Source of the DNA: SIG622 sp045600125
Lineage (GTDB): Bacteria > Bacillota > Clostridia > Oscillospirales > CAG-382
Direction of reading: 5' to 3'
DNA: 51,090 nucleotides
Assembly (NCBI GenBank): GCA_045600125.1
Contig: JAZRXH010000116.1
Coordinates: 1 to 51,090 of the forward strand
Shown here: positions 25,026 through 33,481 of the stretch, one piece after another
How the letters are laid out: each line of letters starts with the position of its first letter
Numbering within the stretch: the stretch's first letter is position 1
The notes under the pieces: generated by a model
The model's database searches: none
Told to the model about the DNA's origin: nothing
The model's input: only the letters and a program-made list of their open reading frames with translations
Made by a program: the position numbers and the translations under genes

Positions 25026-26138
25026 ATGTCAAGACTTACGGAAGAAAAAATAAAGGAGCTTATCCCGAATCTCGTCCCCGGTACGGTATTCCGGGATTAT
25101 ACCGAGGCGCCTTTTGAAATATTCGGGACGAAGATGGTAAACGGCGTTTTCTCCAAAGAGCTGATCCGTGTTCCGATGGAAAATTCCACCGGAGACGGCT
25201 GTGACGATCTGCGGCACATCACCACCGGCGTGCGCATCCGCTTCGGGACAGACGCCCGGACGCTTGCCGTCATCGGCTGTACCGGCGACATCATGCCGTT
25301 CCGCATGAAGAACGGCTTTGATATAAGGGTGACCTACGAGAACGGAACTATCCAGTCGTGGCACGCAACGAGAAACGGCTACACCGGCGTGAACGGCGTT
25401 GTGGAAGGAGAAAAGATCCTTTTCAACGACAGCGCCACGGTATACTGCGCAAGACAGATGTGGCTGCTCCCGGGTGAAAAAGAGGTCGAAATCCTCTTCC
25501 CGCACTTCGGACCCTCCCAGTGGCTGGAGATCGGTACCGAAGAAAAAGCAGCGCTCCGTGCGCCGAGAAAATACACGGTGGAAAAGCCGGTCGCCTTCTA
25601 CGGCTCCTCCATCACGCAGGGCATCAGCGCTTCCCGCCCCGCCTCGACCTATGAGGCGCAGGTCTCCCACATGCTGGACTGCAACTATGTCAATCTCGGC
25701 TTCTCCGGCTGCTGCAAGTGTCAGCGTCCCATCGTGGACTATCTGAAAACCCTTACGCTTTCGGCATTCGTATACGATTACGACCACAATGCGCCGAACT
25801 GCGAATATCTGCAGAAGACCCACGAGCCCACCTTCCTCGAGCTGCGGGAGGTCTATCCCGACATTCCCTTCGTATTCATGACGAAGCCCGACTTCCTCTG
25901 CAACGAAAGAGATGCCGCCGCCCGCCGCTGCATCATCTATACGACCTACTCGAATGCCCTCGCAAGAGGCGACCGGAACGTGTACTTCCTCGACGGAGAG
26001 ACCCTCTTCAAGAAGCCCGGGGTGGATCCGTCTATCTGTACCTTCGACGGCTGTCACCCCAATGACCTCGGCTTCTGGTGCATGGCTCGCTCGGTCGCAT
26101 CCGTTCTCTCAAAGGCGCTCGGCGTTCCGATGGTGCGC
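25026..26138 (+). CDS. SGNH/GDSL-family hydrolase (probable carbohydrate esterase)
   Basis: A 371-residue enzyme with a C-terminal SGNH hydrolase domain. Seen: block I AFYGSSITQG with the nucleophile Ser at about 195, block II NLGFSGCCK, and the FDGCHPNDLG block with catalytic Asp at about 341 and His at about 344. The first 185 residues form a separate beta-rich domain, as in two-domain carbohydrate esterases. There is no signal peptide, so it is probably cytoplasmic and may remove acyl groups from imported oligosaccharides. The ATG at 26026's frame-mate at 25026 is preferred over GTG at 25017, because GAGGTG sits 6 bases before it. The coding region ends before a strong terminator. Confidence 0.83.
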
Positions 26139-26188
26139 TGATACAAGCCTTGTCGGTCTTTCGAAAAGACCCGGCAAAACATAGAAAT

Positions 26189-26226
26189 AAGGCAAAGTCC
26201 GAATCCGGGCTTTGCCTTTGTTTTTT
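26189..26226 (+). terminator. Rho-independent terminator of the SGNH hydrolase gene
   Basis: AAGGCAAAG (26189-26197) and CTTTGCCTT (26210-26218) form a perfect 9-base-pair stem followed by TGTTTTTTG. It lies between two convergent genes and may also serve the AraC regulator. Confidence 0.9.
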
Positions 26227-26248
26227 GCCTGCTTTGTGCCGCTTTCTT

Positions 26249-27097
26249 TCACTTGATCTCCGTAACGATGGAGGAGGAATACTTTGCGGGCGACACCCCC
26301 GTCTGCTTCTGGAAAAAGCGGATAAAACTGTTGCGATGGGAATAGCCGCACTTCTCGGCGACCGAGGCAATGCTCTCCCCCGCCACCAAAAGACGCTTTG
26401 CACGGATGAGCCGCACGCAGTCGATGTAATCGCCGATTGTCTGCCCGGTCAGCTTTTTGAAATCGCTGCGGAGCTTGGCACTGCTGATAAAGAAGGCTTT
26501 GGCGGCGCTTCCGATCAGGTCGTGATCCCCGGAATTCTCATTGATGAAGTTCATGACGCTGTAGATGTACTCGTTTCTTGCCGGATCGTACGGCGGGCAT
26601 GCCGTTTTCCGCACGCCGCTTTCAAGATTTGCCTTTTTCAGTGCTTTCCTTATTTCACGGAGGATCAGCACCACGAGCAGCTTCCTGCTCTCCTCGTCCT
26701 CTTTTTCCGCATCGAGCATGGCGCAGTAGCGATAGATCGACTCGAGGGTGTTCCATTCGAGAGGAATGCAGATAAGTCCCGGGGTGAGCATTTTCTCGGG
26801 GCTGACGCTCTCGTCGAGGTAGTTCTCGATGAAGCTCTCGGTGAAATTGATGTTGTACCGTTCAAAGGCTCCGTCGTAGGTGCTGTTTGCCCAATGAAGC
26901 GAGAAGGGACGGTACACCACGATGCAGGGACCGTGGCATTCGGCTCTGTCGCCGTCCACCGCCACCGTCATATGGCAGGAGCGGCATATTTTGATTTCCC
27001 AGTGGTCGTGGAAGTGGAATTCCTTCATCTTCCACCCGGGCGTATTCAGATAATCGATCCGCACCGTGTCGGTATAGCTGTAAAAGGCGTTCTGCAT
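26249..27097 (-). CDS. AraC family transcriptional regulator
   Basis: A 282-residue regulator with a cupin-like sensor part (about 25-150, with FHFHDHWEIKI) and a C-terminal AraC HTH pair (about 185-275, with AAKAFFISSAKLRSDFKKLTG and VAEKCGYSHRNSFIRFFQKQTG). The HxHxxWEI pattern near the N terminus fits a small-ligand cupin. It is divergent to the large SLH beta-helix gene at 27535, and its promoter is bracketed by a perfect 10-base inverted repeat, so autoregulation and control of the neighbour are likely. The ATG at 27097 has GGGGTGG upstream. Confidence 0.88.
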   Translation of the reverse strand: MQNAFYSYTDTVRIDYLNTPGWKMKEFHFHDHWEIKICRSCHMTVAVDGDRAECHGPCIVVYRPFSLHWANSTYDGAFERYNINFTESFIENYLDESVSPEKMLTPGLICIPLEWNTLESIYRYCAMLDAEKEDEESRKLLVVLILREIRKALKKANLESGVRKTACPPYDPARNEYIYSVMNFINENSGDHDLIGSAAKAFFISSAKLRSDFKKLTGQTIGDYIDCVRLIRAKRLLVAGESIASVAEKCGYSHRNSFIRFFQKQTGVSPAKYSSSIVTEIK

Positions 27098-27135
27098 TTT
27101 TCCACCCCGTTTTCCTTCGTCCGTCTTTCATAAAA

Positions 27136-27202
27136 GTTGCATATTCGTATTATAGCACCGCATTTTCTCTCAATCAACAACAATTTCGATAAAATATGCA
27201 AC
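27136..27202. promoter_or_regulatory. Inverted-repeat operator candidate bracketing the AraC promoter
   Basis: GTTGCATATT at 27136-27145 and AATATGCAAC at 27193-27202 are perfect 10-base inverted copies. Between them lies the minus-strand promoter: TTGATT at 27177-27172, a 17-base spacer, TATAAT at 27154-27149. The first half-site covers the predicted transcription start, the other lies just upstream of the -35. The remaining 437-base gap up to 27534 holds AT-rich sequence and the SLH gene promoter. Confidence 0.6.
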
Positions 27203-27375
27203 TATTATGAAATTCGTGCCGAAATAAGTATGAAATACACAATTCCGTGTTCTGTTTTTCCCTTTATGTCCTCCTTCTTTTCTGCTATGATTATCCGAGA
27301 GGGAAATGACACCGTTTTCTGCGCTTTTTCCCCGTGAACGTATCATATGGTACAAAAACAAGCGTATTTTATACA

Positions 27376-27404
27376 TTGACACAGAGCAATATGTATGATA
27401 CAAT
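27376..27404 (+). promoter_or_regulatory. Sigma-A promoter for the large SLH beta-helix gene
   Basis: Plus strand: perfect TTGACA at 27376-27381, a 17-base spacer, TACAAT at 27399-27404. The transcription start is expected near 27411, giving a leader of about 124 bases. Confidence 0.88.
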
Positions 27405-27411
27405 GAAACCG

Positions 27412-27511
27412 TAAGACAAAGCCCGGACGGTTATTCCGCTGCTTCTCAAAAAAGAAAATGCACGGTTTCTCCGTTCCGGTCGATCGTCTTAAATCCCCTT
27501 ATAACAAAGGG
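27412..27511 (+). promoter_or_regulatory. Structured 5' leader of the large SLH beta-helix gene
   Basis: TAAGAC (27412-27417) pairs with GTCTTA (27486-27491), and inside it CCGGACGG (27423-27430) pairs with CCGTTCCGG (27471-27479) with one bulge. A second small hairpin, CCCTT (27496-27500) with AAGGG (27507-27511), follows just before the ribosome binding site (GAAAGG near 27517). The outer stem begins at the predicted first bases of the transcript. No known riboswitch family is recognised. Confidence 0.5.
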
Positions 27512-27534
27512 TAAAAGAAAGGTCAGGAAAAACG

Positions 27535-30500
27535 ATGAAAAAACGAATGACAAAACTCCTGTCGCTGCTTCTTGCGGCAGCGTGCGTCTTCTCCGGCGCC
27601 GTGCTCTGCGCATCGGCGGAAGAGGAGACCCCGGACACCATCACCATTCCCTACAGCAAGATTTCCTGCGGCACGGTGGACAAGCATCCGACCTGCACCA
27701 TCACCAAGGACTTTGAAAAAGACGGCAAAAAGGTGACGAAGGTCGTCCCCACTCCCGACACGGCGGACGGTGCGATTTCCCTTGACGCTTACACCATCAA
27801 AAACGTGGCAAGCGTTGACATCAGCGTCTACAAATTCGTTTCCGTCGAGTATTATTACGAATCCGAAAAGCCCCTCGAAGTACGTCCCCTCATCGGCATC
27901 ATGAAGAACGGCGGCATCATGTCCGCTTCGGTTCAGAACCTCGCCCCCACAAACGGCGTTCTGAAGGCAAACGAATGGAGCACGGCTTACTTCTACTACG
28001 GTGAAAAAACAGACAAGAACCTCGACAGAACCTCCGACTGTCTGCTCCGTCAGATGCACTTCCAGCCCTTCGGCTCGACCCATGCCAAGGGCCTTTCCGC
28101 TGACGAAGCCTTCTACGTGGGCGACGTGACCTTCTATAAGAAGAACCCCGACGCAAGCGCCAAGGTCAAGGTCCAGTACGTAAAGGGCGATCCCGGCGCT
28201 CTCGGCAATATGGCGGACGAGGAGGTCACCTACGGCACCTCCTTCACCTTCCCGGAATGCGCCTATGAGCTTGAAGACGCTGCCTTTGCCGGATGGAAGT
28301 CCAGCCTTGACAACAAGATCTATCCTGCTGGCACCTCCGTCGTTCTGGAGCAGAGCATCGCTCTTACGGCGCAGTGGGAGCTGCTCGCTCAGCCGGACGG
28401 CTTTGTTTCTCTCTCCTTCCCCAAGTATCACGACGGCTCGGTCAATAAGAAAGCGAACGTGGAGATCACCAACGTCACCGAGGACGGCATCGAGAGCGTC
28501 CGGGTCGTTCCGCTGACCACCGAAAGCGGCGCCCTCACGGTAGACGGCTACCATTATCAGGGAGCCGGCGTTGATATTAGCAATTATAACTACGTTTACA
28601 TACTCTACAAATATCTGTCCGACGCTCCCATCGACACCACCATGCGCCTGGGCGTGATGAAAAACGGCGGTATTCTCGACGCCTCCCAGTATTACCGTTC
28701 GGAGGATAAGATTTCCACCGGCTCCTGGCGCTTTGCTTCCTTTGATATCTCTTCGGTCCACGAGCATATCGTGGAAGGCACTCAGCCTATCATAAGGCAG
28801 CTTCACGTGGCTCCTCTCGGCGATATTCCGGTAGAAACCATGCACGAAAACGACATGATTTTCGTTGCCAACGTCATGTTCTTCAACGAAAGACCGAATA
28901 TCGAGACCAGAGAGCCCTACATGACCGGCTACTCCGACGGCACCTTCCGTCCGAACAACACCATGACAAGAGCCGAGGCTTGCACCGTTGTGGCAAGAGT
29001 GACAGCCGGCGGCGACGGCAATATATCGGGACTTACGACCGATTACACCGACGTTGCGCCCGAAGCATGGTACGCAAAGTACGTTGGCTACTGCCGCAAT
29101 AACGGCTTCCTCGCCGGTTTCCCCGCCGGAGCCTTCGACCCGGAAAAGGAGATCACGAGAGCCGAGCTTGCCGAACTCGTATACAACACCTCCCTTGCCA
29201 AGGGAAGCGGAAGCGTGGCATTCTCGGACGTAACAGCCGATCATCCCAAGTATGTTTCCATCATGGCGGCAGCCGGTGCGGGACTCATCAACGGCTACAG
29301 CGACGGCACCTTCAAGCCGGACAACACCATCACCCGTGCAGAGGTCGTTACGATCATCAACCGGGCACTCGGAAGAGATACCGACAAATCGATGCTCTCC
29401 AAGGACGTTCTGTACACCTTCCGTGACGTGGACGTGGACTACTGGGCATTCCCGCAGATTGCCGAGGCGACTCTCGGTCATCTCGTCTTTGAAGGCAAAT
29501 GGGTAGGCTCCCTTACCGAGCCCTCCAACTTCATCACGAAATTCACCCCCGATTATGCGGCGGCAGACGCCAAGATTGCCGAGCTCGACGCTCTTTCCGA
29601 GCAGAGAAAGGCAGAGATCCGTTCCACTGCCTCCGACCTTTCGAGAGTGACCGGCAAGACCTACTACGTTTCCAATGACGGCAGCGACGCAAACGACGGT
29701 CTGACTCCCGAGACCGCCATCCAAACGCTCAACGCCGCAGGACGCATCTCCACCTCCGAGGGCGACGCCATCCTCTTCCGCCGGGGCGATATTTTCCGCG
29801 GTACCCTCGCTGCCCGCAAAGGCGTGACCTATTCCGCTTACGGCGAAGGCGCAAAGCCCATCCTCACCACCTCCCCCGAAAACGGTGCGGATCCCTCCAA
29901 GTGGACTCTCGTCGAGGGCTCGACGAACATCTGGAAGTACGCCAATACCTCCTTCCGTGACGTAGGCGTCATCATCTTCAACGAAGGCGAGGCATGGACC
30001 TACAAGGAAATGCCCGACTACCGCAACGACATGTACACCCTTCGCGGTACCGAAACTCCCTTCGATATGTTCGAGCAGATGGACAAGGATCTCGATATGT
30101 TCCACGACTCCTCCGAGGGCGTGGCGACCGGCGGCGTTCCCAAGAGAGCCGACTCCAACAACACCTATCTGTATGTAAGAAGCGACCTCGGCAACCCCGG
30201 CTCGAGATTCAGTTCCATTGAATTCGCCTACGGCTCCAACTGCATTTCCGTCGGCACCTCCGCCGAAAACGTCCTCATCGACAACCTCTGCATAAAGTAC
30301 ACCGGCTGTCACGGTATCGGCGCGGGAACTGTCAAGAATCTCACGGTGCAGAACTGCGAATTCGGCTGGATCGGCGGCTCCATGCAGCACTACAACGAGT
30401 CCGACGCCGCAAAGAAGGGCACCCTCACAAGATACGGCAACGCCATCGAAGTATACGGCGGCTGTGAGGGCTACAACGTCATCAACAACTACATCTATCA

Positions 30501-30999
30501 GGTATACGATGCCGGTATCACCCATCAGCACTCCGGCGGTGTGCAGATGAACGACGTGCTCTACAAGGACAACCTTGTGGAATACTGCACCTACTGCATC
30601 GAGTACTTCAACGGTCAGAGTGCGGACGGCGCACGAAGCGGCAACAACATCCTCTTCGACGGCAACATCCTCCGCAACGCCGGCTACGGCTTCGGCAATC
30701 AGCGCTACAACCCCAACAACGACGCCTGCATCAAGGGCTGGAGCAACTACAACGAGTTCGAGAACTTCGAGATGCGGAACAACGTCTTTGACCGAAGCAA
30801 CAAGTGGCTGCTTCACGTGGGCACCATCCACAAAGCTTACCTTCCCAAGATGAGCGGCAACACCTATATTCAGAACTACGGCGGAGCGGCTTACATCTTC
30901 GGCACCTCCTCGGCGACCTTCCCCTACGACGCAACGGTCGAGATGCAGATCAAGTACGTTCTCGGCGATAAGGCGGCGCAGATCTACTACACAAGATAA
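27535..30999 (+). CDS. Large secreted surface protein: tandem N-terminal domains, central SLH repeats, C-terminal right-handed beta-helix
   Basis: A 1154-residue exported protein. Order: signal peptide (1-28, ending LCASA), domain A (about 34-205), an InlB/Flg_new-like unit (about 210-282), domain A' (about 288-455), three SLH repeats (motifs near 463-489, 525-551 and 584-614, e.g. GYSDGTFRPNNTMTRAEA), a linker, then a long right-handed beta-helix (about 708-1154) opening with YYVSNDGSDANDG as in DUF1565-type and polysaccharide-lyase-like proteins. A and A' share VDIS-x-Y, a KNGGI core and matching ends, so they are an internal duplication; they may bind carbohydrate. SLH in the middle is unusual. 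No catalytic residues can be assigned. It has its own promoter, leader and terminator and faces an AraC regulator. Confidence 0.85.
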   Translation: MKKRMTKLLSLLLAAACVFSGAVLCASAEEETPDTITIPYSKISCGTVDKHPTCTITKDFEKDGKKVTKVVPTPDTADGAISLDAYTIKNVASVDISVYKFVSVEYYYESEKPLEVRPLIGIMKNGGIMSASVQNLAPTNGVLKANEWSTAYFYYGEKTDKNLDRTSDCLLRQMHFQPFGSTHAKGLSADEAFYVGDVTFYKKNPDASAKVKVQYVKGDPGALGNMADEEVTYGTSFTFPECAYELEDAAFAGWKSSLDNKIYPAGTSVVLEQSIALTAQWELLAQPDGFVSLSFPKYHDGSVNKKANVEITNVTEDGIESVRVVPLTTESGALTVDGYHYQGAGVDISNYNYVYILYKYLSDAPIDTTMRLGVMKNGGILDASQYYRSEDKISTGSWRFASFDISSVHEHIVEGTQPIIRQLHVAPLGDIPVETMHENDMIFVANVMFFNERPNIETREPYMTGYSDGTFRPNNTMTRAEACTVVARVTAGGDGNISGLTTDYTDVAPEAWYAKYVGYCRNNGFLAGFPAGAFDPEKEITRAELAELVYNTSLAKGSGSVAFSDVTADHPKYVSIMAAAGAGLINGYSDGTFKPDNTITRAEVVTIINRALGRDTDKSMLSKDVLYTFRDVDVDYWAFPQIAEATLGHLVFEGKWVGSLTEPSNFITKFTPDYAAADAKIAELDALSEQRKAEIRSTASDLSRVTGKTYYVSNDGSDANDGLTPETAIQTLNAAGRISTSEGDAILFRRGDIFRGTLAARKGVTYSAYGEGAKPILTTSPENGADPSKWTLVEGSTNIWKYANTSFRDVGVIIFNEGEAWTYKEMPDYRNDMYTLRGTETPFDMFEQMDKDLDMFHDSSEGVATGGVPKRADSNNTYLYVRSDLGNPGSRFSSIEFAYGSNCISVGTSAENVLIDNLCIKYTGCHGIGAGTVKNLTVQNCEFGWIGGSMQHYNESDAAKKGTLTRYGNAIEVYGGCEGYNVINNYIYQVYDAGITHQHSGGVQMNDVLYKDNLVEYCTYCIEYFNGQSADGARSGNNILFDGNILRNAGYGFGNQRYNPNNDACIKGWSNYNEFENFEMRNNVFDRSNKWLLHVGTIHKAYLPKMSGNTYIQNYGGAAYIFGTSSATFPYDATVEMQIKYVLGDKAAQIYYTR

Positions 31000-31034
31000 C
31001 ACAGGTTTTCAACAAACAGCGACAAAAGTAAAAG

Positions 31035-31068
31035 CAGCGGTTCGGAAAAACTCCGGACCGCTGTTTCT
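31035..31068 (+). terminator. Rho-independent terminator of the large SLH beta-helix gene
   Basis: CAGCGGTTCGGA (31035-31046) pairs with TCCGGACCGCTG (31052-31063), with one mismatch, followed by TTTCTT. Confidence 0.88.
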
Positions 31069-31100
31069 TATTCGGTTTCTTATTCGGTTTCTTATTTGAT
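31065..31100 (+). repeat. Three 12-base tandem repeats after the terminator
   Basis: The unit TTATTCGGTTTC occurs about twice, followed by a degenerate third copy (TTATTTGATTTC), immediately after the terminator hairpin. No function is apparent; it may be slippage. Confidence 0.6.
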
Positions 31101-31170
31101 TTCGCATTCGTTTTTTGTTCGGTTTCGGCTCAAAGACCGCATCGTGCAGAATGTCGGCAGCCACGGCGCT

Positions 31171-33291
31171 TCATCCGAACTTTGCAAAGAGAACGCTGTG
31201 GGGAGGAATGCGGAAAACGGTCTTTTCGCCATCGGCGGAATACTCGGCGTTCTGCTCCTCAAAATCACTGGGGGGAAGGATTTCTTTACCGTAGAAGAGC
31301 TTTGCAAGAAGGCACCTGCCGCGGCTTGTAAAGGCGTAATCCTTCTCCTCATCAAAGGAAGAATTGACGACGGTAACGGTGGTGACGCCGTCCTTTTCGG
31401 TGGCGAGCACCTCATCCCGGGCAAGGGCGATGCGTCCCCCGGCATGCTCCTTCATCAGCGTGAAAATTTTCCCCTGCGCCGTAAGGCTTGCCCCCGTCGG
31501 TGTCACGGAAACAAGTCCCTCATTCACCGCCTCGAAATGACAGCAGAGCCCGATCCCCAGGCTGTCCGCCTCGGCAAGGATGATATGGAACATCAGTGAT
31601 GCAAAAATCCCCGCATAGACGTTTGTGGGCGTGTACCATTCGTACCACGTGTTCCACTCGTCAAAGGAGATCGACAGCTCCGGGTCGAGGCGCTTCCGTA
31701 GCTCCCGCAGGCGGTACCGGCAGCGGTCGGCAAAGGAAATGCACTGCTCATATTTCGTTTTCAGCTCGTCAAAGGAGGCGATACGAAGCTTGTCGTTGTA
31801 ATAGTGATAGGATACGAGCTTTGCCACCTTTTTCAGCGGGTTGGCGCAGTGGACAGCCCACTCGGGCTTTGCGTACTGTCCCGAGGAGCAAAGCGTAATA
31901 TCGGGGGAAACGGCAAGCATCGCCTCGGCGTTCGCTCTGGCGATCCGGCAGTAGCCGTAGGGGGTATTGTCCCCTTCCATGTGTCCGTAGCCCACCTCGT
32001 TCCCGAGAGACCAGAAGCTGACGCCGTAGGGCTCGGAGTGTCCTCTTTCGGCACGGAGCTTTCCGTAGGCTGTCGTTTCGTCTCCGTTGCAGTATTCCAC
32101 GAGAGCCGCATTCTCCTCGGGAGTGTTCCATGCGGAATTGATGGTGATGTAAGGCTCTGCGCCGATCTTTTCGCAGAGAGCGATAAAGTCGTCCACCGAC
32201 AGCTCGTGGTTATCGTAGCATCCCCCCTGCGGCTGCGTCTCGATGCCCATATAGGACTCGAAGGGCGCCCGCATATCCCTTGGAAGAAGCGAGTCAAACC
32301 AGCAGTATTCTCCCGCAAAATTGCCGCCCGGCCACCGAAGCACGGTAGTCCCGAGCTCCCGAAGCCGTTCGATAACATCGGGGCGCATCCCTCTGAAATT
32401 CTCCTTCGGCATAAGGGAAAGGGCGCCGAAGGTAACGGCTGTTTTTCCGGAAAGTGTCAGGCGAAGATCGGCGTCCTCCTCCGTCACCCCGGGAGTCAGT
32501 ACGACCTCATAGCGTTTCCATTCCTCGCTGTCAAGAAGGATCTCGGCTTTGGCAAAGGGCTTTTCGGTTTTGCGCTTACAGAGAGAAACGACAAGGGTGG
32601 AATTTTTCCCGCCGCATTTTGCCACAGCGGCAATCTTTGCCACAGTGGCAAAGACGTATTCTCTTCCCTTCTGAACGGATATCTCCCTTTGAAGGATGCC
32701 GCCGCTTTCGCTTTCTGCCGTAATGACCACCGATTGGGCGTTGCACTCCAGTTTGCGGTTCATGTGGTATCCCGTGTCGGAATGTCTTGTATAAGGCGTT
32801 TTCTCATCAAAAGAGCAGCAGGTGGCTTTCCCGAAGGGATGCCAGTGATCGGCACAGCCGAGATTCAGCGGCTTTCCGGCAAATTTCCTGTTTTTCAGTA
32901 TTTCCGCCGAGAGTCCGCCGTAGATGTCGGCTCTCGTATGCTCGAGATTATTGCCGAAAAGAAGCGGCGACACGGCGCTCGTCCCGGGCGTTGAAATATC
33001 GAAGACTTCTCCGTCTTTACAGCGGGAGATCGAAAACACCGTGTCTGTTTCCTTTTTGACGCAGGCGTTGCTGGATTCGGAAAGATCCGTCCTTTCGCCG
33101 GACAGAAGCTCGGTGATGCTGCAATGAAGGAGCGAGGCAAGAAGTGACGCCGAGGAAATATCCGGGAAGGCAAGTCCCCTCTCCCACTTGGACACCGCCT
33201 TGTCGGTGACGCCCATTTTTGCGGCGAGCTCCTTCTGCGTAAGTCCGCTCTTTTTTCTTTCGTCGGCAATAAAGGCGGCGATCTTCTGCAT
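31171..33291 (-). CDS. XRE-family HTH fused to GH51 alpha-L-arabinofuranosidase
   Basis: A 706-residue fusion. Residues about 3-60 form an XRE/Cro HTH (IADERKKSGLTQKELAAKMG, then TDKAVSKWERGLAFPDI), joined by a linker (about 65-100) to a complete GH51 enzyme. The GH51 signatures are RWPGGNFAGEYCW (about 319-331), WSLGNEVGYG with acid/base Glu at about 432, and SFDEWNTWY with nucleophile Glu at about 545, followed by the usual C-terminal beta domain. GH51 releases terminal arabinofuranose from arabinan and arabinoxylan oligosaccharides. There is no signal peptide, so it acts inside the cell. The ATG at 33291 precedes the HTH directly; an upstream ATG at 33327 is possible. It could be a DNA-binding enzyme that senses its substrate. 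Confidence 0.88.
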   Translation of the reverse strand: MQKIAAFIADERKKSGLTQKELAAKMGVTDKAVSKWERGLAFPDISSASLLASLLHCSITELLSGERTDLSESSNACVKKETDTVFSISRCKDGEVFDISTPGTSAVSPLLFGNNLEHTRADIYGGLSAEILKNRKFAGKPLNLGCADHWHPFGKATCCSFDEKTPYTRHSDTGYHMNRKLECNAQSVVITAESESGGILQREISVQKGREYVFATVAKIAAVAKCGGKNSTLVVSLCKRKTEKPFAKAEILLDSEEWKRYEVVLTPGVTEEDADLRLTLSGKTAVTFGALSLMPKENFRGMRPDVIERLRELGTTVLRWPGGNFAGEYCWFDSLLPRDMRAPFESYMGIETQPQGGCYDNHELSVDDFIALCEKIGAEPYITINSAWNTPEENAALVEYCNGDETTAYGKLRAERGHSEPYGVSFWSLGNEVGYGHMEGDNTPYGYCRIARANAEAMLAVSPDITLCSSGQYAKPEWAVHCANPLKKVAKLVSYHYYNDKLRIASFDELKTKYEQCISFADRCRYRLRELRKRLDPELSISFDEWNTWYEWYTPTNVYAGIFASLMFHIILAEADSLGIGLCCHFEAVNEGLVSVTPTGASLTAQGKIFTLMKEHAGGRIALARDEVLATEKDGVTTVTVVNSSFDEEKDYAFTSRGRCLLAKLFYGKEILPPSDFEEQNAEYSADGEKTVFRIPPHSVLFAKFG

Positions 33292-33357
33292 ATTCACTTC
33301 TCTTTGACACTTCCTTTTTGTTTTCATTCGTTTTCATCCGGAACTGTTTCTGGCTCT

Positions 33358-33386
33358 ATTGTACAATAAGCCCTGCCGTTTGTCAA
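33358..33386 (-). promoter_or_regulatory. Sigma-A promoter for the HTH-GH51 gene
   Basis: Minus strand: perfect TTGACA at 33386-33381, a 17-base spacer, TACAAT at 33363-33358. The leader is about 60 bases. Confidence 0.85.
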
Positions 33387-33408
33387 TCCACCGACGGTTT
33401 ACAAAACG

Positions 33409-33449
33409 CAAAAAGCCCTCGCAGAAAAGACGGTGCTTCTGCGAAGGCT
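33409..33449 (-). terminator. Rho-independent terminator of capA-like gene
   Basis: In the minus-strand transcript the arms at 33449-33438 (AGCCTTCGCAGA) and 33425-33414 (TCTGCGAGGGCT) pair with a small mismatch, followed by UUUUU. It lies 32 bases after the capA stop. Confidence 0.85.
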
Positions 33450-33481
33450 GTTCTCGGATAATATCGAAAAGATTTTCCGAC

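Noticed and set aside
27405..27534. Cyclic di-GMP riboswitch in the SLH gene leader
   Set aside because: An ACAAAGCC segment resembles part of the motif, but the second conserved half and the closing stems are missing.
27523..31002. A 1159-codon open frame on the minus strand covering the whole large SLH gene
   Set aside because: The plus frame has a signal peptide, SLH repeats, promoter, ribosome binding site and terminator. The antisense frame has a Val/Gly/Asp-rich sequence typical of the complement of biased codons, no ribosome binding site and no family match.
31065..31100. Short CRISPR-like array
   Set aside because: Only three 12-base direct repeats with no spacers; more likely slippage.
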